Positions 1 through 10,616 of a stretch of DNA of 49,573 nucleotides are shown here, one piece after another. The stretch's first letter is position 1, and each line of letters opens with the position of its first letter. The stretch is taken from NCBI GenBank assembly GCA_902826335.1, contig CADEEL010000023.1, positions 1-49,573 on the forward strand, given 5' to 3'. This stretch comes from an uncultured Alphaproteobacteria bacterium. GTDB lineage: Bacteria; Pseudomonadota; Alphaproteobacteria; Caulobacterales; Aquidulcibacteraceae. Under the pieces are notes generated by a model, which ran no database searches, was not told where the DNA came from, and worked only from the letters and a program-made list of their open reading frames with translations. Both the position numbers and the translations under genes were made by a program.

Positions 1-1612
1 GAGGCGCGCCATAGCGGAAGGCGTTGAGCATGCCGCCGAATTTCTCCTCCACCACGTCACGGCCATAACCGGCGATCTCAAACGCCTTGATCATGATCTC
101 GGGCTTGTGATTGCGGATCGCGCCTGAACTTAGCTCCACGCCGTTGCAGACGATGTCGTACTGAAAGGCCGTGATGGCCTCAATTGTGGCGCGGTCACTG
201 GGATCGAGCTTCAGAAACGCCTCGTGATCGTAGTTCGGCATCGAGAACGGATTGTGCGAGAAGTCGATCTTCTTCTCCTCCTCGCTCCATTCATACATCG
301 GGAAATCGACGATCCAGCAGAACTTGAACTGCTCTTTGTCGGCGAGGTTCAACTCGTCCGCGACCTTGTTCCGCGCCAGCCCCGCGAATTTGTAAAACAC
401 GGACGGATCGCCGGCGAGGAAGAATGCTGCATCGCCCACTTTCAAGCCAAGTTGATCGCGCAGAGCGTTCGTCCGATCAGCGCCGATATTCTTGGCGATC
501 GGCCCGGCGCCGCCTTCTTCACCATCTCGCCAGAAAATATAGCCCAGCCCTGGCTGGCCTTCGCTTTGCGCCCAGGCATTCATCTTGTCGCAGAAGGCGC
601 GCGAACCTCCGCTCGGCGCGGGGATCGCCCACACGGCGTTGTTCGGCTTCTCCAGCATGTTCGCGAACACTTTGAAGCCAGATCCTTTGAAGTGCGCGCT
701 CACGTCCTGGAGCACGAGCGGATTGCGTAAATCCGGCTTGTCTGAACCATATTTCGAGATTGCTTCAGCATACGGGATACGTGGAAATTCTCCCGCCTTC
801 GTCACGCGATTGCCCGCCGCAAATTCCTCGAACACGCCGGCGAGCACGGGCTCAATCGCGTTGAACACATCCTCTTGCGTCACGAAGCTCATCTCGAAAT
901 CGAGCTGGTAAAATTCACCGGGTGAGCGATCGGCCCGTGCGTCCTCATCGCGAAAGCAGGGCGCGATCTGAAAATACTTGTCAAACCCCGCCACCATGAG
1001 CAGCTGCTTGAATTGCTGCGGCGCCTGGGGCAGCGCATAGAATTTTCCTGGATGCAGGCGCGAGGGCACCAGAAAATCGCGCGCGCCTTCGGGGCTCGAC
1101 GCCGTCAGGATCGGCGTCTGAAACTCGGTAAAGCCTTGATCGATCATGCGCCGGCGTAAGCTGGCGATGACCTGGCTGCGCAGCAGGATGGAGCGGTGCA
1201 GCTTCTCGCGCCGGAGATCGAGGAAACGATACTTGAGCCGAATATCTTCCGGGTAGTCCGGCTCGCCAAACACTGGCAACGGCAGCTCCTCCGCCGCGCC
1301 GAGCACTTCGAGCGCGCCCGCCTGCACTTCGACGCCGCCGGTGGGCAGATTCGGGTTCATGGTGTCGCCCGTGCGCTCAACCACTTTGCCGTCGATCCGG
1401 ATGACGCTTTCGGCGCGCACGCGCTCGGCGGCTGCGAACGCCTCACTCGACGGCGCGATGACGATTTGCGTCAATCCGTCATTGTCGCGCAGGTCGATGA
1501 ACAGCAGCCCGCCATGATCGCGCTTGCGATGAACCCAGCCGGACAGGCGCACGCTCTCGCCCGCGTGCGCGGGGCGCAGCGCGCCGCACGTATGGGTCCG
1601 ATAGCGGTGCAT
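1..1612 (-). CDS. aspS: Aspartyl-tRNA synthetase, 3' end outside window
   Basis: Charges tRNA-Asp (in many alphaproteobacteria also tRNA-Asn) with aspartate in the cytoplasm. The 537 visible codons begin [13 protein letters not shown], the usual bacterial AspRS start. They then show the N-terminal OB-fold ([19 protein letters not shown]), class II motif 1 (YRFLDLRR followed by the RSxxxxxxRRxMxxxGFxExxTP helix), and motif 2 ([10 protein letters not shown]). The bacterial insertion domain follows. The sequence runs off the window at about [10 protein letters not shown], just before motif 3, so roughly the last 55-60 residues are missing. A GGAG lies about 10 nt before the ATG at 1612. The gene is divergent from rnd. 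Whether the enzyme is discriminating or non-discriminating cannot be decided here without knowing if the genome has gatCAB or asnS. Confidence 0.96.
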   Translation of the reverse strand, partial: MHRYRTHTCGALRPAHAGESVRLSGWVHRKRDHGGLLFIDLRDNDGLTQIVIAPSSEAFAAAERVRAESVIRIDGKVVERTGDTMNPNLPTGGVEVQAGALEVLGAAEELPLPVFGEPDYPEDIRLKYRFLDLRREKLHRSILLRSQVIASLRRRMIDQGFTEFQTPILTASSPEGARDFLVPSRLHPGKFYALPQAPQQFKQLLMVAGFDKYFQIAPCFRDEDARADRSPGEFYQLDFEMSFVTQEDVFNAIEPVLAGVFEEFAAGNRVTKAGEFPRIPYAEAISKYGSDKPDLRNPLVLQDVSAHFKGSGFKVFANMLEKPNNAVWAIPAPSGGSRAFCDKMNAWAQSEGQPGLGYIFWRDGEEGGAGPIAKNIGADRTNALRDQLGLKVGDAAFFLAGDPSVFYKFAGLARNKVADELNLADKEQFKFCWIVDFPMYEWSEEEKKIDFSHNPFSMPNYDHEAFLKLDPSDRATIEAITAFQYDIVCNGVELSSGAIRNHKPEIMIKAFEIAGYGRDVVEEKFGGMLNAFRYGAP

Positions 1613-1641
1613 AAGTTCGATCTCCGGGAAAAGGCGCCGGC

Positions 1642-1670
1642 CATGCGCCCTCTGAATCGCACCTTGTCAA
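1642..1670 (-). promoter_or_regulatory. Putative housekeeping promoter of aspS
   Basis: On the minus strand a perfect TTGACA (1670-1665) is followed, after 17 nt, by a weak -10 CGCATG (1647-1642). This would give a leader of roughly 20-25 nt before the aspS ATG. Alphaproteobacterial sigma-70 promoters often rely on a strong -35, so the site is plausible, but the -10 is poor. Confidence 0.35.
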
Positions 1671-1723
1671 GCGCGCGCCCGGCTTGACCTTTCGGACCGC
1701 GCCTCCCCACATGACAGGCGCAA

Positions 1724-2878
1724 ATGCAGCTCATCACAACCACGTCGGCCCTCGCCGAGGCGTGCCACGCCCTGGCCGCGCAGCCCTTTGCGGCTGTGGA
1801 TACGGAGTTTCTCCGCGAGACCACCTATTGGCCGAAACTGTGCCTCGTCCAAGCCGCCGCGCCCGGCGTTGAGGCGCTGATCGACCCCCTGGCGCCAGGC
1901 CTCGATCTCGCGCCCCTGCTTGACCTTATGGCCAATGAGCGCGTCACCAAGGTGTTCCACGCCGCGCGCCAGGACCTGGAGATTTTCCTGAAACTCATGG
2001 GGCGCCTGCCGACGCCCGTGTTCGATGCGCAAATCGCCGCCATGGCCTGCGGGCTGGGCGATTCCATCGCGTATGACGGCCTCGTCGCCGCGATGCTGGA
2101 TCGCCGGATCGACAAATCCTCCCGATTCACCGACTGGACCCGCCGGCCTCTTTCAGAGGCGCAACTCTCCTATGCATTGGCGGATGTCACCCATCTGCGG
2201 GACCTCTACCCGATCATGCTCGAGCGCCTCGCGAAGGAGGGGCGGGAGGCCTGGATCGCGGATGAGCACGCCGCGATCGTCGATCCCGACATCTATGACG
2301 TCACCCCCGAAAACGCCTGGCGGCGCCTCAAGCTGCGCAAGCACAGCGTCGATTACGTCACCGCGCTGCAGACCGCCGCCGCCTGGCGCGAACGCAACGC
2401 TCAGGCGCGCGACGTGCCACGCGGGCGTATCCTCAAGGATGATGCGCTTCACGAGATCGCCGAACAGCGCCCGCGCACGCCGGCCGCATTTGAGCGCCTG
2501 CGCGCAACGCCAAAGGGGTTTGGCAATTCCCGCGCTGGCCAGGAACTCGCGATGGAGCTGGAGCGCGCCTTGGCCGCGCCAGATCGTGCGTCGGCGCGTG
2601 TGGAGCGGCCGCCGCCGAGCCCGCCCGGCCTTGGGCCGACGGTCGAATTGCTCAAGGTTTTGCTCCGCTACGAGGCGGAACGTCACGAGGTCGCGCCGCG
2701 TCTGATCGCCAGCGTGGCGGACATCGAAGCCATCGCCGCGAACGATGCGGCCGATGTGCCCGCCTTGAAGGGCTGGCGGCGTGATGTGTTTGGCGAACGC
2801 GCGCTCGCCCTCAAGCATGGGCGCCTGGCTCTGACGCTCCGGCGCGGGCAAATCGCGGTCGATGACGTAAAATCGTGA
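1724..2878 (+). CDS. rnd: Ribonuclease D
   Basis: A 3'-5' exoribonuclease of the DEDDy family that trims tRNA precursors and other structured RNAs. The 384-residue protein shows Exo I at the N-terminus (AAVDTEFLRE, about residues 23-32), Exo II (HAARQDLEIF, about 78-87), and Exo III (YALADVTHL, about 151-159) with the Tyr and Asp of the DEDDy class. An HRDC domain follows at about residues 210-285, and a less conserved C-terminal helical part follows that. Length and order match RNase D. The ATG at 1724 lies 111 nt from the divergent aspS start. The ribosome binding site is weak. The gene ends just before a strong hairpin followed by a T-tract. Confidence 0.95.
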   Translation: MQLITTTSALAEACHALAAQPFAAVDTEFLRETTYWPKLCLVQAAAPGVEALIDPLAPGLDLAPLLDLMANERVTKVFHAARQDLEIFLKLMGRLPTPVFDAQIAAMACGLGDSIAYDGLVAAMLDRRIDKSSRFTDWTRRPLSEAQLSYALADVTHLRDLYPIMLERLAKEGREAWIADEHAAIVDPDIYDVTPENAWRRLKLRKHSVDYVTALQTAAAWRERNAQARDVPRGRILKDDALHEIAEQRPRTPAAFERLRATPKGFGNSRAGQELAMELERALAAPDRASARVERPPPSPPGLGPTVELLKVLLRYEAERHEVAPRLIASVADIEAIAANDAADVPALKGWRRDVFGERALALKHGRLALTLRRGQIAVDDVKS

Positions 2879-2902
2879 ACGCAAATTCGCCGCGCGTGCG
2901 CT

Positions 2903-2961
2903 TAGAGCCGCTCCCGATCCGATTGAATCAATTGGATCGGGAAAGGCGGCTCTACATTTTT
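2903..2961 (+). terminator. Rho-independent terminator downstream of rnd
   Basis: A long stem is formed by TAGAGCCG (2903-2910) with CGGCTCTA (2947-2954). Inside it is a second near-perfect palindrome, CCCGATCC/GGATCGGG with AATT steps. TTTTT follows at 2957-2961. It lies 25 nt past the rnd stop in the tail-to-tail space between rnd and ppx, so it suits termination of rnd. The palindrome may itself belong to a dispersed repeat. Confidence 0.7.
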
Positions 2962-2964
2962 AGT

Positions 2965-3015
2965 TAGACCGCTTCTGGTCCGAAAACCGCGCCACACTTT
3001 TCGGGAAGCGGTCTA
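2965..3015. repeat. 51-bp palindromic intergenic repeat, family A, copy 1
   Basis: Flanking arms TAGACCGCTTC (2965-2975) and GAAGCGGTCTA (3005-3015) are inverted repeats around a core containing GAAAACCG and CACTTTTC. A second copy with the same arms and core lies at 34470-34521. The core resembles palindromic intergenic mosaic elements of Rhizobiales (RIME-like); I recall that similarity rather than having searched for it. The right arm contains the stop codon of ppx (CTA at 3013-3015, read TAG on the minus strand). Confidence 0.8.
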
Positions 3016-4542
3016 GCTGGCGACGCGCGCCGTCGCGCCCAGCGCGGATGCGAGCGTATCGAGCCGGCGTCGCGATTGCTCATTCACGAGATGCGCATCG
3101 CCCGTCGGCGCGCGCAGCACCAAAACGCCCTTCTCCCAGCCGATCTTGAATCGCGCCAGCATCGTCTCGGCGCGGCCAGACAAATCCGCGCCAAGCCGCA
3201 GCGCCGCGCCCAGCGCAAACGCAGCCTTGCGCTGGTCCTCGCTAAGCAGACGCTCAAACGCTGGCGCGTTGGGCGGCGGCGCTTTCGTGTAGCGGTGATG
3301 AATGGCGCCGGCGATGAAGGCGCGCTCACTGTGGCGCACGCCCGCGAGCGGTGCGCGCAACACCAGATCAAACATCAATTCCGCGCGCTGGTCGGGATGG
3401 AGCGGGGCGCCTATATCGGCGAGGCGGCATGCGCAGGCGCGCAGCAGAGCATCGCGTTCGGCCGAGAAAACCTGCGGCGCGTTGGCGAATATAGGCTCAA
3501 TCCATGGGTTCAGCGCTTGCCCGAACGCGCGGGCCCGAGAATCCTGCGCGCCGAACGCCTCAGCCGTGGCGATCAGGGGATGCTGGCCCTTGGCCTCCTT
3601 CGCCATGTGTTCGAATAGAACACCTTCGCGAAGACCGTAGGACGAGAGCGTGACGCTCGAAAACGCGCCGCGCTGCATGACGCGTTCAAGCACAATGGCC
3701 GCACAGGGCAATAGATCTGCGCGCTTGGCCGCCGCCTCGAACATGCGCTCCAGCGAGCGGCGGCTTTGGCGGCGCACAATTTCAGCCAGTTCGAGCACAT
3801 CCGCGCGCGGCATTTCGTAGTGCTGCAGCACATGCAGCGGATGATTGTGGAGCGCCATATGAATACGCCCGAGGGCGCGCCAGGCGCCGCCCACCGCGTA
3901 GAACACGCCGCCCTGCTTGGTGAGTATCTTCGACCGCGCCAGCGCGCCATCCACCTTGGCGGTGATGCGCGCATCATCGAACCCATCGCCCGACATGAGC
4001 GACAGCGGCCCGAGCGCGAAGGTTTCGCCCGCGCCCGGTCCTTCCGCACCAATCGCCACAAGTTCGAGGCTCGATCCGCCGAGATCGCCAGCAACCCCCG
4101 CCGCCTCCGGCAAGCCCGCCAGCACGCCGAGCGCGGACAAGCGGGCCTCCTCGCCTCCCGAGAGCACGCGAATGGCGAACCCTGTCTCATCGCGCACACG
4201 CCGCACGAACGCCTCGCCGTCCCGCGCATCGCGCACGGCGGCGGTGGCGACCACATCGATCCGGTGGAGATTGATGCAATCCACAATGGTCGCGAACCGC
4301 TTCAGCACGCGCACCGCGTTTTCAACGCCCTCGGGCGACAAGGCGCCGGTGCGCGGCATATCGCGCCCAAGGCCCGCCAACATTTTTTCGTTGAGGATGG
4401 GGATCATGGCCCGCCCTTCGAGGCGATAGACCACCAGGCGGACCGAATTGGAGCCGATATCTATCACGGCGGCTTCCCGCGTCGCGATCGGCGCGCGCGC
4501 GGGCGCCGCTGGGCGGCGCTCAGTTGCGACGCGGGCCGACAT
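3013..4542 (-). CDS. ppx: Exopolyphosphatase / guanosine pentaphosphatase family (Ppx/GppA)
   Basis: Hydrolyses terminal phosphates of polyphosphate and, in some members, pppGpp. It has the ASKHA fold. The phosphate-1 loop is [20 protein letters not shown], followed by [33 protein letters not shown] (the loop with the catalytic Glu region), the phosphate-2 loop [12 protein letters not shown], and the adenosine-side [11 protein letters not shown]. The C-terminal region is the helical HD-like extension usual in alphaproteobacterial members. The gene overlaps the end of ppk by 23 nt from the ATG at 4542. A further in-frame ATG at 4563 would add seven residues, and neither start has a clear Shine-Dalgarno. 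Co-transcription with ppk is expected, pairing polyphosphate synthesis and breakdown. The stop codon sits inside repeat family A. Confidence 0.93.
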   Translation of the reverse strand: MSARVATERRPAAPARAPIATREAAVIDIGSNSVRLVVYRLEGRAMIPILNEKMLAGLGRDMPRTGALSPEGVENAVRVLKRFATIVDCINLHRIDVVATAAVRDARDGEAFVRRVRDETGFAIRVLSGGEEARLSALGVLAGLPEAAGVAGDLGGSSLELVAIGAEGPGAGETFALGPLSLMSGDGFDDARITAKVDGALARSKILTKQGGVFYAVGGAWRALGRIHMALHNHPLHVLQHYEMPRADVLELAEIVRRQSRRSLERMFEAAAKRADLLPCAAIVLERVMQRGAFSSVTLSSYGLREGVLFEHMAKEAKGQHPLIATAEAFGAQDSRARAFGQALNPWIEPIFANAPQVFSAERDALLRACACRLADIGAPLHPDQRAELMFDLVLRAPLAGVRHSERAFIAGAIHHRYTKAPPPNAPAFERLLSEDQRKAAFALGAALRLGADLSGRAETMLARFKIGWEKGVLVLRAPTGDAHLVNEQSRRRLDTLASALGATARVAS

Positions 4543-6694
4543 GATCAAAGCTGGGCGGCACATCGCCCGTTAAGGCCCGCCCGCGCCCGGAAAGGCTTGG
4601 ATTGCGCATGAAATAGAGGTGCGCGGAGAAGGGTTCGTCCAATTTCGACACGTCCACCCGCGTATAGACGCCTTCCGCGTTCAAATACCAGCTCTGCGCC
4701 TCATCGTTGAGATTCGCCACCATGATCTGGTCGAGCACCTGCTGATGCACGGTCGGGTTCTCGATCGGGCACATGACCTCGACTCGGCGATTGAGATTGC
4801 GCGGCATCCAATCCGCCGAGGAAATGAACACTTTCGCCTTCGGATTCGGCAGCGACTCCCCGGCGCCGAAGCAGACGATGCGGGAATGTTCGAGAAACCG
4901 GCCCACGATGGACTTGACCACGATGTTCTCGGAAAGGCCCGGAATTCCGGGCCGCAAACAACACACGCCGCGCACGATCAGCTCGATCTTCACGCCTTCG
5001 TTGCTCGCCCGGTAGAGCGCATCGATGATTTCCGGATCGACAAGGGCGTTGAGCTTCGCCCAAATAACGCCGGGCCGGCCCGCGCGCTTATGGGCGATCT
5101 CGTCGTCAATCAGTTCAAGCAGCTTCGCCTTGAGCGTGATCGGAGAAATCGCGAGCTTCTCCAGCTCCGAGGGCTTTGCGTACCCGGTGACGAAATTGAA
5201 GAGGCGCCCCGCATCGCGGCCGAGGGCGGGATCGGCCGTGAACAACGACAAGTCCGTATAAATGCGCGCGGTGATCTGGTGATAATTGCCAGTGCCGAAA
5301 TGGGCGTAGGTGCGCAGGCCATCGCTCTCGCGCCGTACGACGAGACTAACCTTCGCGTGCGTCTTGTAATCGATAAAGCCGTACACGACCGATACGCCAA
5401 CACGCTCCAGGTCGCGCGCCCATTGCAGGTTGGCCTCTTCATCGAACCGCGCCTTGATCTCAACGAGCGCGGTAACGTTCTTGCCCGCCTCGGCCGCTTC
5501 GATCAACGCCGCCACGATCGGTGAATTCTTGCTGGTCCTGTAAAGCGTCTGCTTGATCGCGACGACCGCCGGATCGGCCGCCGCCTGACGCAGAAACTGC
5601 ACCACGGCCTCGAACGACTCATAAGGATGGTGAACGAGAATGTCCTTGGCGCGGATCGCCGCGAAGCAATCGCCGGCGAAATCGCGAATGCGTTCCGGGA
5701 AGCGCGGCTCATAGGGCGCGTAGATGAGGTCCGGCCGGTCATCTTTGATGAGTTGGGAGAGTTCGGAAAGACCGAGCAGACCATCGACGACAACAACATC
5801 GCGCGGATTGGCCTCAAGTTCACGGACAATGAAATCCCTGAGATCGTTCGGCATCGAGCGCTCGATCTTGAGGCGGACAACATCGCCCATGCGTCGCTGC
5901 TTCAGCAATGTCTTGAACTCGCGGACGAGGTCTTCGGCTTCTTCTTCCATTTCAACATCGCTGTCGCGCACGATGCGAAACGCGCCCTTCGCCTCGACTT
6001 CATGATCCGGATAGAGTTCGTCCATGAACAGCATGATCGCGTTTTCGAGCGTAAGATAACGCCTTTCCTTCGCGGTTTCGCCTGGCAGCTCAATGAAGCG
6101 CGCCACCTGCATTGGCACGGGCATCAGCGCGTTCATGAGCCGCCCATCGGCGCGGCGCTTGAGCCGCAGCGCGATAACGAAACCAAGGTTAGGCACATAC
6201 GGAAACGGGTGCGCGGGATCGACGGCGAGCGGCGTTAGGAGCGGAAACACCCGCTCCATGAACAGAGGGCGCAGCCATGTGCGCTCAGCCTTGGTGAGAT
6301 CGTGCGGATCGACCACGCACACGCCGGCTTCGCACAATTCCTTGGCCAGCGCGCGCCAGCGGGCCTGCTGCGCCTTGGTGAGCTTGCCGGCCGCGACATG
6401 CACATCAGACAATTGTTCGGCCGGAGAACGTCCATCCTGGCTCAGTGTAGCGACGCCCGCCTTCACTTGCTCATGCAGCCCCGCGACGCGCACCATGTAG
6501 AATTCATCGAGGTTGTTGGCTGAGATCGACAGGAACCGCAGCTGCTCGAGCAGCGGGTGCGCGGGGTTTTCGGATTCCTCCAACACGCGGGTGTTGAAGG
6601 CGAGCCAGGAAAGCTCGCGGTTGATAAAGCGAGCTGGCGAATCGAGCGCCACTGTCTTGGGGGCGGGCGCCTTGCGTCCTTGCTTTACACTCAT
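4520..6694 (-). CDS. ppk: Polyphosphate kinase 1
   Basis: Reversibly transfers the ATP gamma-phosphate to polyphosphate (PPK1 family, 724 residues, the usual length). Domains in order: N domain beginning [19 protein letters not shown], head domain, then two phospholipase-D-like catalytic domains. The autophosphorylated His is expected in [19 protein letters not shown]. Upstream lie [14 protein letters not shown] and [12 protein letters not shown]. The second catalytic His region is [13 protein letters not shown], followed by [19 protein letters not shown]. The ATG at 6694 overlaps the hdaA stop in an ATGA junction, and the 3' end overlaps ppx. No truncation is visible. Confidence 0.97.
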   Translation of the reverse strand: MSVKQGRKAPAPKTVALDSPARFINRELSWLAFNTRVLEESENPAHPLLEQLRFLSISANNLDEFYMVRVAGLHEQVKAGVATLSQDGRSPAEQLSDVHVAAGKLTKAQQARWRALAKELCEAGVCVVDPHDLTKAERTWLRPLFMERVFPLLTPLAVDPAHPFPYVPNLGFVIALRLKRRADGRLMNALMPVPMQVARFIELPGETAKERRYLTLENAIMLFMDELYPDHEVEAKGAFRIVRDSDVEMEEEAEDLVREFKTLLKQRRMGDVVRLKIERSMPNDLRDFIVRELEANPRDVVVVDGLLGLSELSQLIKDDRPDLIYAPYEPRFPERIRDFAGDCFAAIRAKDILVHHPYESFEAVVQFLRQAAADPAVVAIKQTLYRTSKNSPIVAALIEAAEAGKNVTALVEIKARFDEEANLQWARDLERVGVSVVYGFIDYKTHAKVSLVVRRESDGLRTYAHFGTGNYHQITARIYTDLSLFTADPALGRDAGRLFNFVTGYAKPSELEKLAISPITLKAKLLELIDDEIAHKRAGRPGVIWAKLNALVDPEIIDALYRASNEGVKIELIVRGVCCLRPGIPGLSENIVVKSIVGRFLEHSRIVCFGAGESLPNPKAKVFISSADWMPRNLNRRVEVMCPIENPTVHQQVLDQIMVANLNDEAQSWYLNAEGVYTRVDVSKLDEPFSAHLYFMRNPSLSGRGRALTGDVPPSFDHVGPRRN

Positions 6695-7377
6695 GGCGCG
6701 GCCTCCTCCGGCGCGATCCGGACGAGCGCCGCTTTCGCCTGCGCGACCGTAATCGGACGCGCCCCATGCGTTACGGTGCGATCCAGTTCCTCGACGAGGG
6801 CGTGTGCGCGCGCGAAGCTACGTTCCATGTGCCGGGCCAGGTAAAAGGCGGTCTTATCCGGCATTTCGATGAAACGTTCGCGACAAAGTCTCCTTAATAC
6901 AACCTTTAAGAGGGTTTCGTCCGGTTCTTCGAGGCGCGCGGCGGGCAGCGCGGCCAAGCGTGAGGTAAGGTCCGGCGTCGCGCACGGCCATCGCGCCGGG
7001 TCGCTCCGGCCGATCAACAGCACCGCGCCGCCCTCCCACCGGGCGAGATCGAGCAAGCGGATGAGGGCCATGTCGTCACGCGCGCCATCGGCGTCATCGA
7101 CCACGATGCGGCCGCCGGCGGGGCCGTGAAAGGCCTCCGCGGCTTGTTCGGCGCTTGCGGAAGCCGGCGTGAACTCGGCGCCGGACTCCGCCGCCCAAGC
7201 GTGGGCCAAATGGGTGCGGCCCGATCCGCTTGGGCCGGTCAACGCCATGGCGCCGCCGGGCCAGGCGCGCCAAGCGGTGAGCAGTTCCGCAGCGGCGCGG
7301 TTCGACGCCGAGACGACATGCGTCTCAGGCGCGCGTTCGCCCATGCGGAATTCGAAGAGGCGGGGTTGTGCGCTCAC
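6691..7377 (-). CDS. hdaA: HdaA-like DnaA regulatory ATPase
   Basis: An AAA+ protein related to DnaA domain III. In Caulobacter, HdaA acts with the sliding clamp to promote ATP hydrolysis by DnaA and so prevents over-initiation. Visible are an N-terminal QPRLFEF segment that may serve as the clamp-binding motif, Walker A GPSGSGRT (residues 48-55), Walker B IVVDDAD (91-97), the DnaA-like DLTSRL box (136-141), and a C-terminal lid. I chose the GTG at 7377, giving 228 residues, because it keeps the QPRLFEF segment. The next ATG (7344) would delete it. The gene starts 19 nt after the DUF2066 gene and runs into ppk with a 4-nt overlap. Confidence 0.85.
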   Translation of the reverse strand: MSAQPRLFEFRMGERAPETHVVSASNRAAAELLTAWRAWPGGAMALTGPSGSGRTHLAHAWAAESGAEFTPASASAEQAAEAFHGPAGGRIVVDDADGARDDMALIRLLDLARWEGGAVLLIGRSDPARWPCATPDLTSRLAALPAARLEEPDETLLKVVLRRLCRERFIEMPDKTAFYLARHMERSFARAHALVEELDRTVTHGARPITVAQAKAALVRIAPEEAAP

Positions 7378-7396
7378 TGCGGCGAATAAGCGCCCC

Positions 7397-8449
7397 TCAG
7401 CGTCCCGCCGTGCGCAGGACGGGCCCGGTTTGCGTCTCGTCCAGCACCACGCCATGACGGCGTAGCTCGGCGGCGAGCGCCGTGCGATCGCCCACAAACG
7501 AAAACGACACGAGCGCGCCCTGGCGGGCCACCGCTTCGATGCGAATTTCCGAAATCATGGTCGCGGCGGCGGCTTCAAGGCCGGCCTTGATCCGCTGCCA
7601 TTCCGCCTGGTTAGCGTAGAGCGCGGATGCGGAAACCCGGGCGCGCTGGCCGGACCCGGTGGCGAGCGTGGTTTTCCATTCGTTTTGAAGCCGCGCGCTG
7701 GCCTGTTCAGCCAGGGATTGCAGGGCGGTGGCCAGGCCTTGGTCTCCGGAATTGATGCGCGCCTGCACTTGCCCACGATCGCGTCGGAGGCCGTTGGCGC
7801 CGACCTCGACGATGGCCGCGCTGGCGTTCGCGCCGTTCACGCGCAAATCGAGATAAAGCGCCCGCGCCGCCCCCGCCGCCTGCGCATGCGGGCTCGCATT
7901 GACCCAGTTCGGCGCGCCGACAAGCGTGCGCGGCGCCGCGATCAGCGGAACGAGTTCGTCGCCAAACCCACCCTGTTCCCAAGCCGCGCGCCACGCCTCG
8001 CCCGTCGCCGCAGGCACATTTGTCCACAATGGCACGACAAGGATGGCCGCGCCGCGCTGGTCGGCGATGGCCAATCCCGCCTGCCGCAGCAGGTTGCGCA
8101 CGCCGTTTGGATCGAAGCGCAACGAGACCCGCCCGATATAGCGCGCGCCGCTGCGCCGTTCGTCCTCCACATCGAGGCTGAGCACGAGCCGCTCAAGCGC
8201 CGCGACGTCCGGACGCGGCATGCCGATTCGCGCCAATTCGTCTGGCAGCGTGATGCGCTGCACCAGCCGCTCGAAACCGCTCTGCCGGCCTTGGGCGAAG
8301 GCCTGCTGCTGCGCGGGCGCATCCACGCGCACACCAGATACGGTGTAGACGCTGCCGCGCGGCGCTTGCGCGCTTGCGGGCACCGGCGCCAACGCGCAAA
8401 AAGCCAGGGCGGCCAGCGCGGCGATTCCTGCCAGGGACGGCATCTTCAT
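7397..8449 (-). CDS. DUF2066 domain-containing exported protein
   Basis: Function unknown. This is a 350-residue protein with a clear Sec signal peptide (MKMPSLAG, a hydrophobic Ala/Leu stretch, then cleavage near ASAQA). It is followed by the DUF2066 pattern: a [12 protein letters not shown] start, [43 protein letters not shown], and [10 protein letters not shown]. The C-terminus continues with alternating strand and helix. The ATG at 8449 is preceded by GGAGAGGA at good spacing. Upstream in-frame codons lack family similarity and were excluded. It is the first gene of the unit DUF2066-hdaA-ppk-ppx and is divergent from purM across 84 nt. DUF2066 genes sit beside purM/hda in other proteobacteria (recalled). 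Confidence 0.85.
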   Translation of the reverse strand: MKMPSLAGIAALAALAFCALAPVPASAQAPRGSVYTVSGVRVDAPAQQQAFAQGRQSGFERLVQRITLPDELARIGMPRPDVAALERLVLSLDVEDERRSGARYIGRVSLRFDPNGVRNLLRQAGLAIADQRGAAILVVPLWTNVPAATGEAWRAAWEQGGFGDELVPLIAAPRTLVGAPNWVNASPHAQAAGAARALYLDLRVNGANASAAIVEVGANGLRRDRGQVQARINSGDQGLATALQSLAEQASARLQNEWKTTLATGSGQRARVSASALYANQAEWQRIKAGLEAAAATMISEIRIEAVARQGALVSFSFVGDRTALAAELRRHGVVLDETQTGPVLRTAGR

Positions 8450-8533
8450 GACGGGTTTCCTCTCCGGCGGCGTATTGCGCCTTCTAGCAACGCTCGCCGT
8501 AAGGTCCAAGCGGCCTTGCAGGGCGGTGTCCCG

Positions 8534-9559
8534 ATGAGCGGCGGCGAAGGGGCGAACGGCCTCACTTACGCGGCAGCCGGCGTCGATATCGACGAAGGCG
8601 CCCGCCTCGTCGAGCTCATCAGGCCCGCCGCGCGCTCCACCCAGCGGCCCGGCGCCATGGGGGCGCTCGGCGGATTCGCCGCGGCGTTCGATCTCAAGGC
8701 CGCCGGCTTTCGCGATCCGATTCTGTTGGCGACCACCGACGGCGTGGGCACCAAACTCAAGATCGCCATCGAGACTGGCCGCCTTGATACGATCGGCGTC
8801 GATCTGGTGGCCATGTGTGTGAATGACCTCTTGGCCCAGGGCGCCGAGCCGCTGCTGTTTCTCGATTATTACGCGACCGGCAAGCTCAGCGCCCCTGACG
8901 GCGCACGCATCATCGCGGGGATCGCGGAAGGATGCAGGCAGGCGGGCTGTGTACTCGCGGGCGGCGAAACCGCCGAAATGCCCGGCCTCTACGCCGCAGG
9001 CGATTTTGATCTCGCCGGTTTTGCGCTCGGCGCGGCGGAGCGCGGCGCGCTCCTGCCGCGTCTCGATACGATGCGCGCTGGTGATATTATTCTGGGCGTT
9101 GCGTCGAGCGGCGCACATTCAAACGGCTATTCGCTGATCCGAAAAATCGTAGCCTTGTCCGGTCTCGGCTGGGATGCGCCGGCGCCGTTCGCGCCAGGCC
9201 AATCACTCGGCGAAGCTTTGCTTACACCCACACGCATTTATGTCCGAAGCCTACTGCCGTTGTATGACGCGCTCAAAGGCCTCGCCCACATTACAGGCGG
9301 CGGCCTCGTTGAAAACACACCGCGCGCGTTGCCCGATCACCTGGCGCCCGAATTCGATTGGAACTCATGGACGCGGCCGGCCCTGTTCAGGTGGCTGCAG
9401 GAAGCGGGCGGCGTGCCGGAAGAGGATATGCGGCGCACATTCAATCTCGGCATCGGTCTCGCGCTTATCGTCGCGCCCGACATGGCGGACGAGCTTGAGC
9501 GCGCCCTCATCGCGGCGGGAGAAACGGTCGGCCGCATCGGTACCGTGATCGCGAAATGA
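8534..9559 (+). CDS. purM: Phosphoribosylformylglycinamidine cyclo-ligase
   Basis: Fifth step of de novo purine synthesis: ATP-dependent ring closure of FGAM to AIR. The 341-residue protein has the PurM N-terminus ([18 protein letters not shown]), the nucleotide-binding DGVGTKLK (69-76), [12 protein letters not shown] (87-98), GGETAEMPG, the [15 protein letters not shown] loop, and [13 protein letters not shown] near the C-terminal half. The ATG at 8534 is preceded only by a weak GCAGGG. In-frame sequence further upstream lies inside the divergent DUF2066 gene and is not part of the protein. Its stop overlaps purN (ATGA), so the two are translationally coupled. Confidence 0.97.
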   Translation: MSGGEGANGLTYAAAGVDIDEGARLVELIRPAARSTQRPGAMGALGGFAAAFDLKAAGFRDPILLATTDGVGTKLKIAIETGRLDTIGVDLVAMCVNDLLAQGAEPLLFLDYYATGKLSAPDGARIIAGIAEGCRQAGCVLAGGETAEMPGLYAAGDFDLAGFALGAAERGALLPRLDTMRAGDIILGVASSGAHSNGYSLIRKIVALSGLGWDAPAPFAPGQSLGEALLTPTRIYVRSLLPLYDALKGLAHITGGGLVENTPRALPDHLAPEFDWNSWTRPALFRWLQEAGGVPEEDMRRTFNLGIGLALIVAPDMADELERALIAAGETVGRIGTVIAK

Positions 9560-10197
9560 GCAAGCGGATCGGCGTGCTCTTGTCGGGGCGCGGTTCAAAC
9601 CTCAAGGCGTTGCTGGACGCGCAGGGCGCGCTGGGCGCCTATGAAATCGTGGTCGCGATCACCAACACGCCTGACGCCGGCGGACTCGCCATCGCCGAGG
9701 CGGCCAGCGTGGCGGCCGTCGTGATCGATCACAGAGCATTCGGCAAGGACCGTGAAGCCTTTGAGCGCGAACTGGACGCGGCGCTGCGCGCGCGCGATGT
9801 CGAGATCGTGGCGCTCGCCGGTTTCATGCGGGTGTTGACGCCGTATTTTGTCCGCGCCTGGGCGGGGCGCCTGATCAACATTCACCCGTCGCTTCTGCCG
9901 GCGTTTCCGGGCCGCGATACACATGCGCGCGCGTTGGCGGCGCGCGTGAAGCTGCACGGCTGCACGGTTCATCTCGTCACCGACACCGTCGATGATGGGC
10001 CGATAATTGGGCAAGCGGCGCTCGCCGTGTCGCCCGCGGACACCGCCGAAACCCTTGAATCCCGCGTGCTTGCGCTCGAACACTCGCTCTATCCGCGCGC
10101 GCTGGCGCACTTCAACACGGGCGGCGAAACGTTGCTGTCAGATGACGGGACGCTTCTGTGCGCGCACGCGCGCGCCGCCGAACCAGGAAGCTCTTAG
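9556..10197 (+). CDS. purN: Phosphoribosylglycinamide formyltransferase (GART, folate-dependent)
   Basis: Third purine step: moves the formyl group of 10-formyl-THF to GAR. Of 213 residues, the phosphate-binding [12 protein letters not shown] (8-19) and the catalytic triad are all visible: Asn108 and His110 in [11 protein letters not shown], and Asp146 in VTDTVDDGP. The C-terminus is slightly extended compared with the E. coli enzyme. It is coupled to purM by a 4-nt overlap. Its stop codon TAG overlaps the ndk stop codon on the other strand by 4 nt, so there is no room for a separate terminator between them. Confidence 0.97.
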   Translation: MSKRIGVLLSGRGSNLKALLDAQGALGAYEIVVAITNTPDAGGLAIAEAASVAAVVIDHRAFGKDREAFERELDAALRARDVEIVALAGFMRVLTPYFVRAWAGRLINIHPSLLPAFPGRDTHARALAARVKLHGCTVHLVTDTVDDGPIIGQAALAVSPADTAETLESRVLALEHSLYPRALAHFNTGGETLLSDDGTLLCAHARAAEPGSS

Positions 10198-10616
10198 CCG
10201 ACGATCTCATCGTCGGCGAAGAAGAACCCGATTTCCGTCTTGGCGTTTTCGAGGCTGTCCGAGCCATGCACGGAATTTGCCTCAATGCTCTCGGCGAAGC
10301 GCTTGCGGATGGTTCCCTCGGCCGCGTTAGCTGGGTTGGTCGCGCCCATCACATCGCGATAGCGCGCGACGGCGTTTTCGCCTTCGAGCGCTTGCACGAC
10401 CACGGGCCCGCTCATCATGAACGTCACGAGATCGTTGAAGAAGGGGCGTTCCTTGTGAACGGCGTAAAAGCCCTCCGCCTGTTTGCGCGACATTCGGATG
10501 CGCTTTTGCGCGATGATCTTAAGGCCGGCCTCCTCAATCACAGCGTTGATGGCGCCGGTCAGGTTCCGCTTGGTCGCGTCAGGCTTGAGGATGGAAAGGG
10601 TGCGTTCGACGGCCAA
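10194..10616 (-). CDS. ndk: Nucleoside-diphosphate kinase
   Basis: Balances NTP and dNTP pools by phosphate transfer through a phospho-histidine. Starting at the TTG at 10616 the protein is 140 residues, the canonical length. It begins (M)[20 protein letters not shown] and puts the active-site His at residue 117 in NSVHGSDS, exactly the classical numbering. GGAG lies 8 nt before this TTG. A longer reading from TTG 10634 would place that GGAG inside the coding region, so I reject it. ndk lies last in the leftward unit pepA-holC-I78-ndk, 65 nt after the I78 gene, and ends tail to tail with purN. Confidence 0.96.
   Translation of the reverse strand: MAVERTLSILKPDATKRNLTGAINAVIEEAGLKIIAQKRIRMSRKQAEGFYAVHKERPFFNDLVTFMMSGPVVVQALEGENAVARYRDVMGATNPANAAEGTIRKRFAESIEANSVHGSDSLENAKTEIGFFFADDEIVG

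Noticed and set aside
3766-4611. 281-codon rightward frame opposite ppx
   Set aside because: No recognisable domain and lies over the conserved ppx ATP-binding region.
7685-8533. Long in-frame extension upstream of purM
   Set aside because: It is the reverse strand of the DUF2066 gene and PurM homologues begin at about residue 1 of the ATG at 8534.
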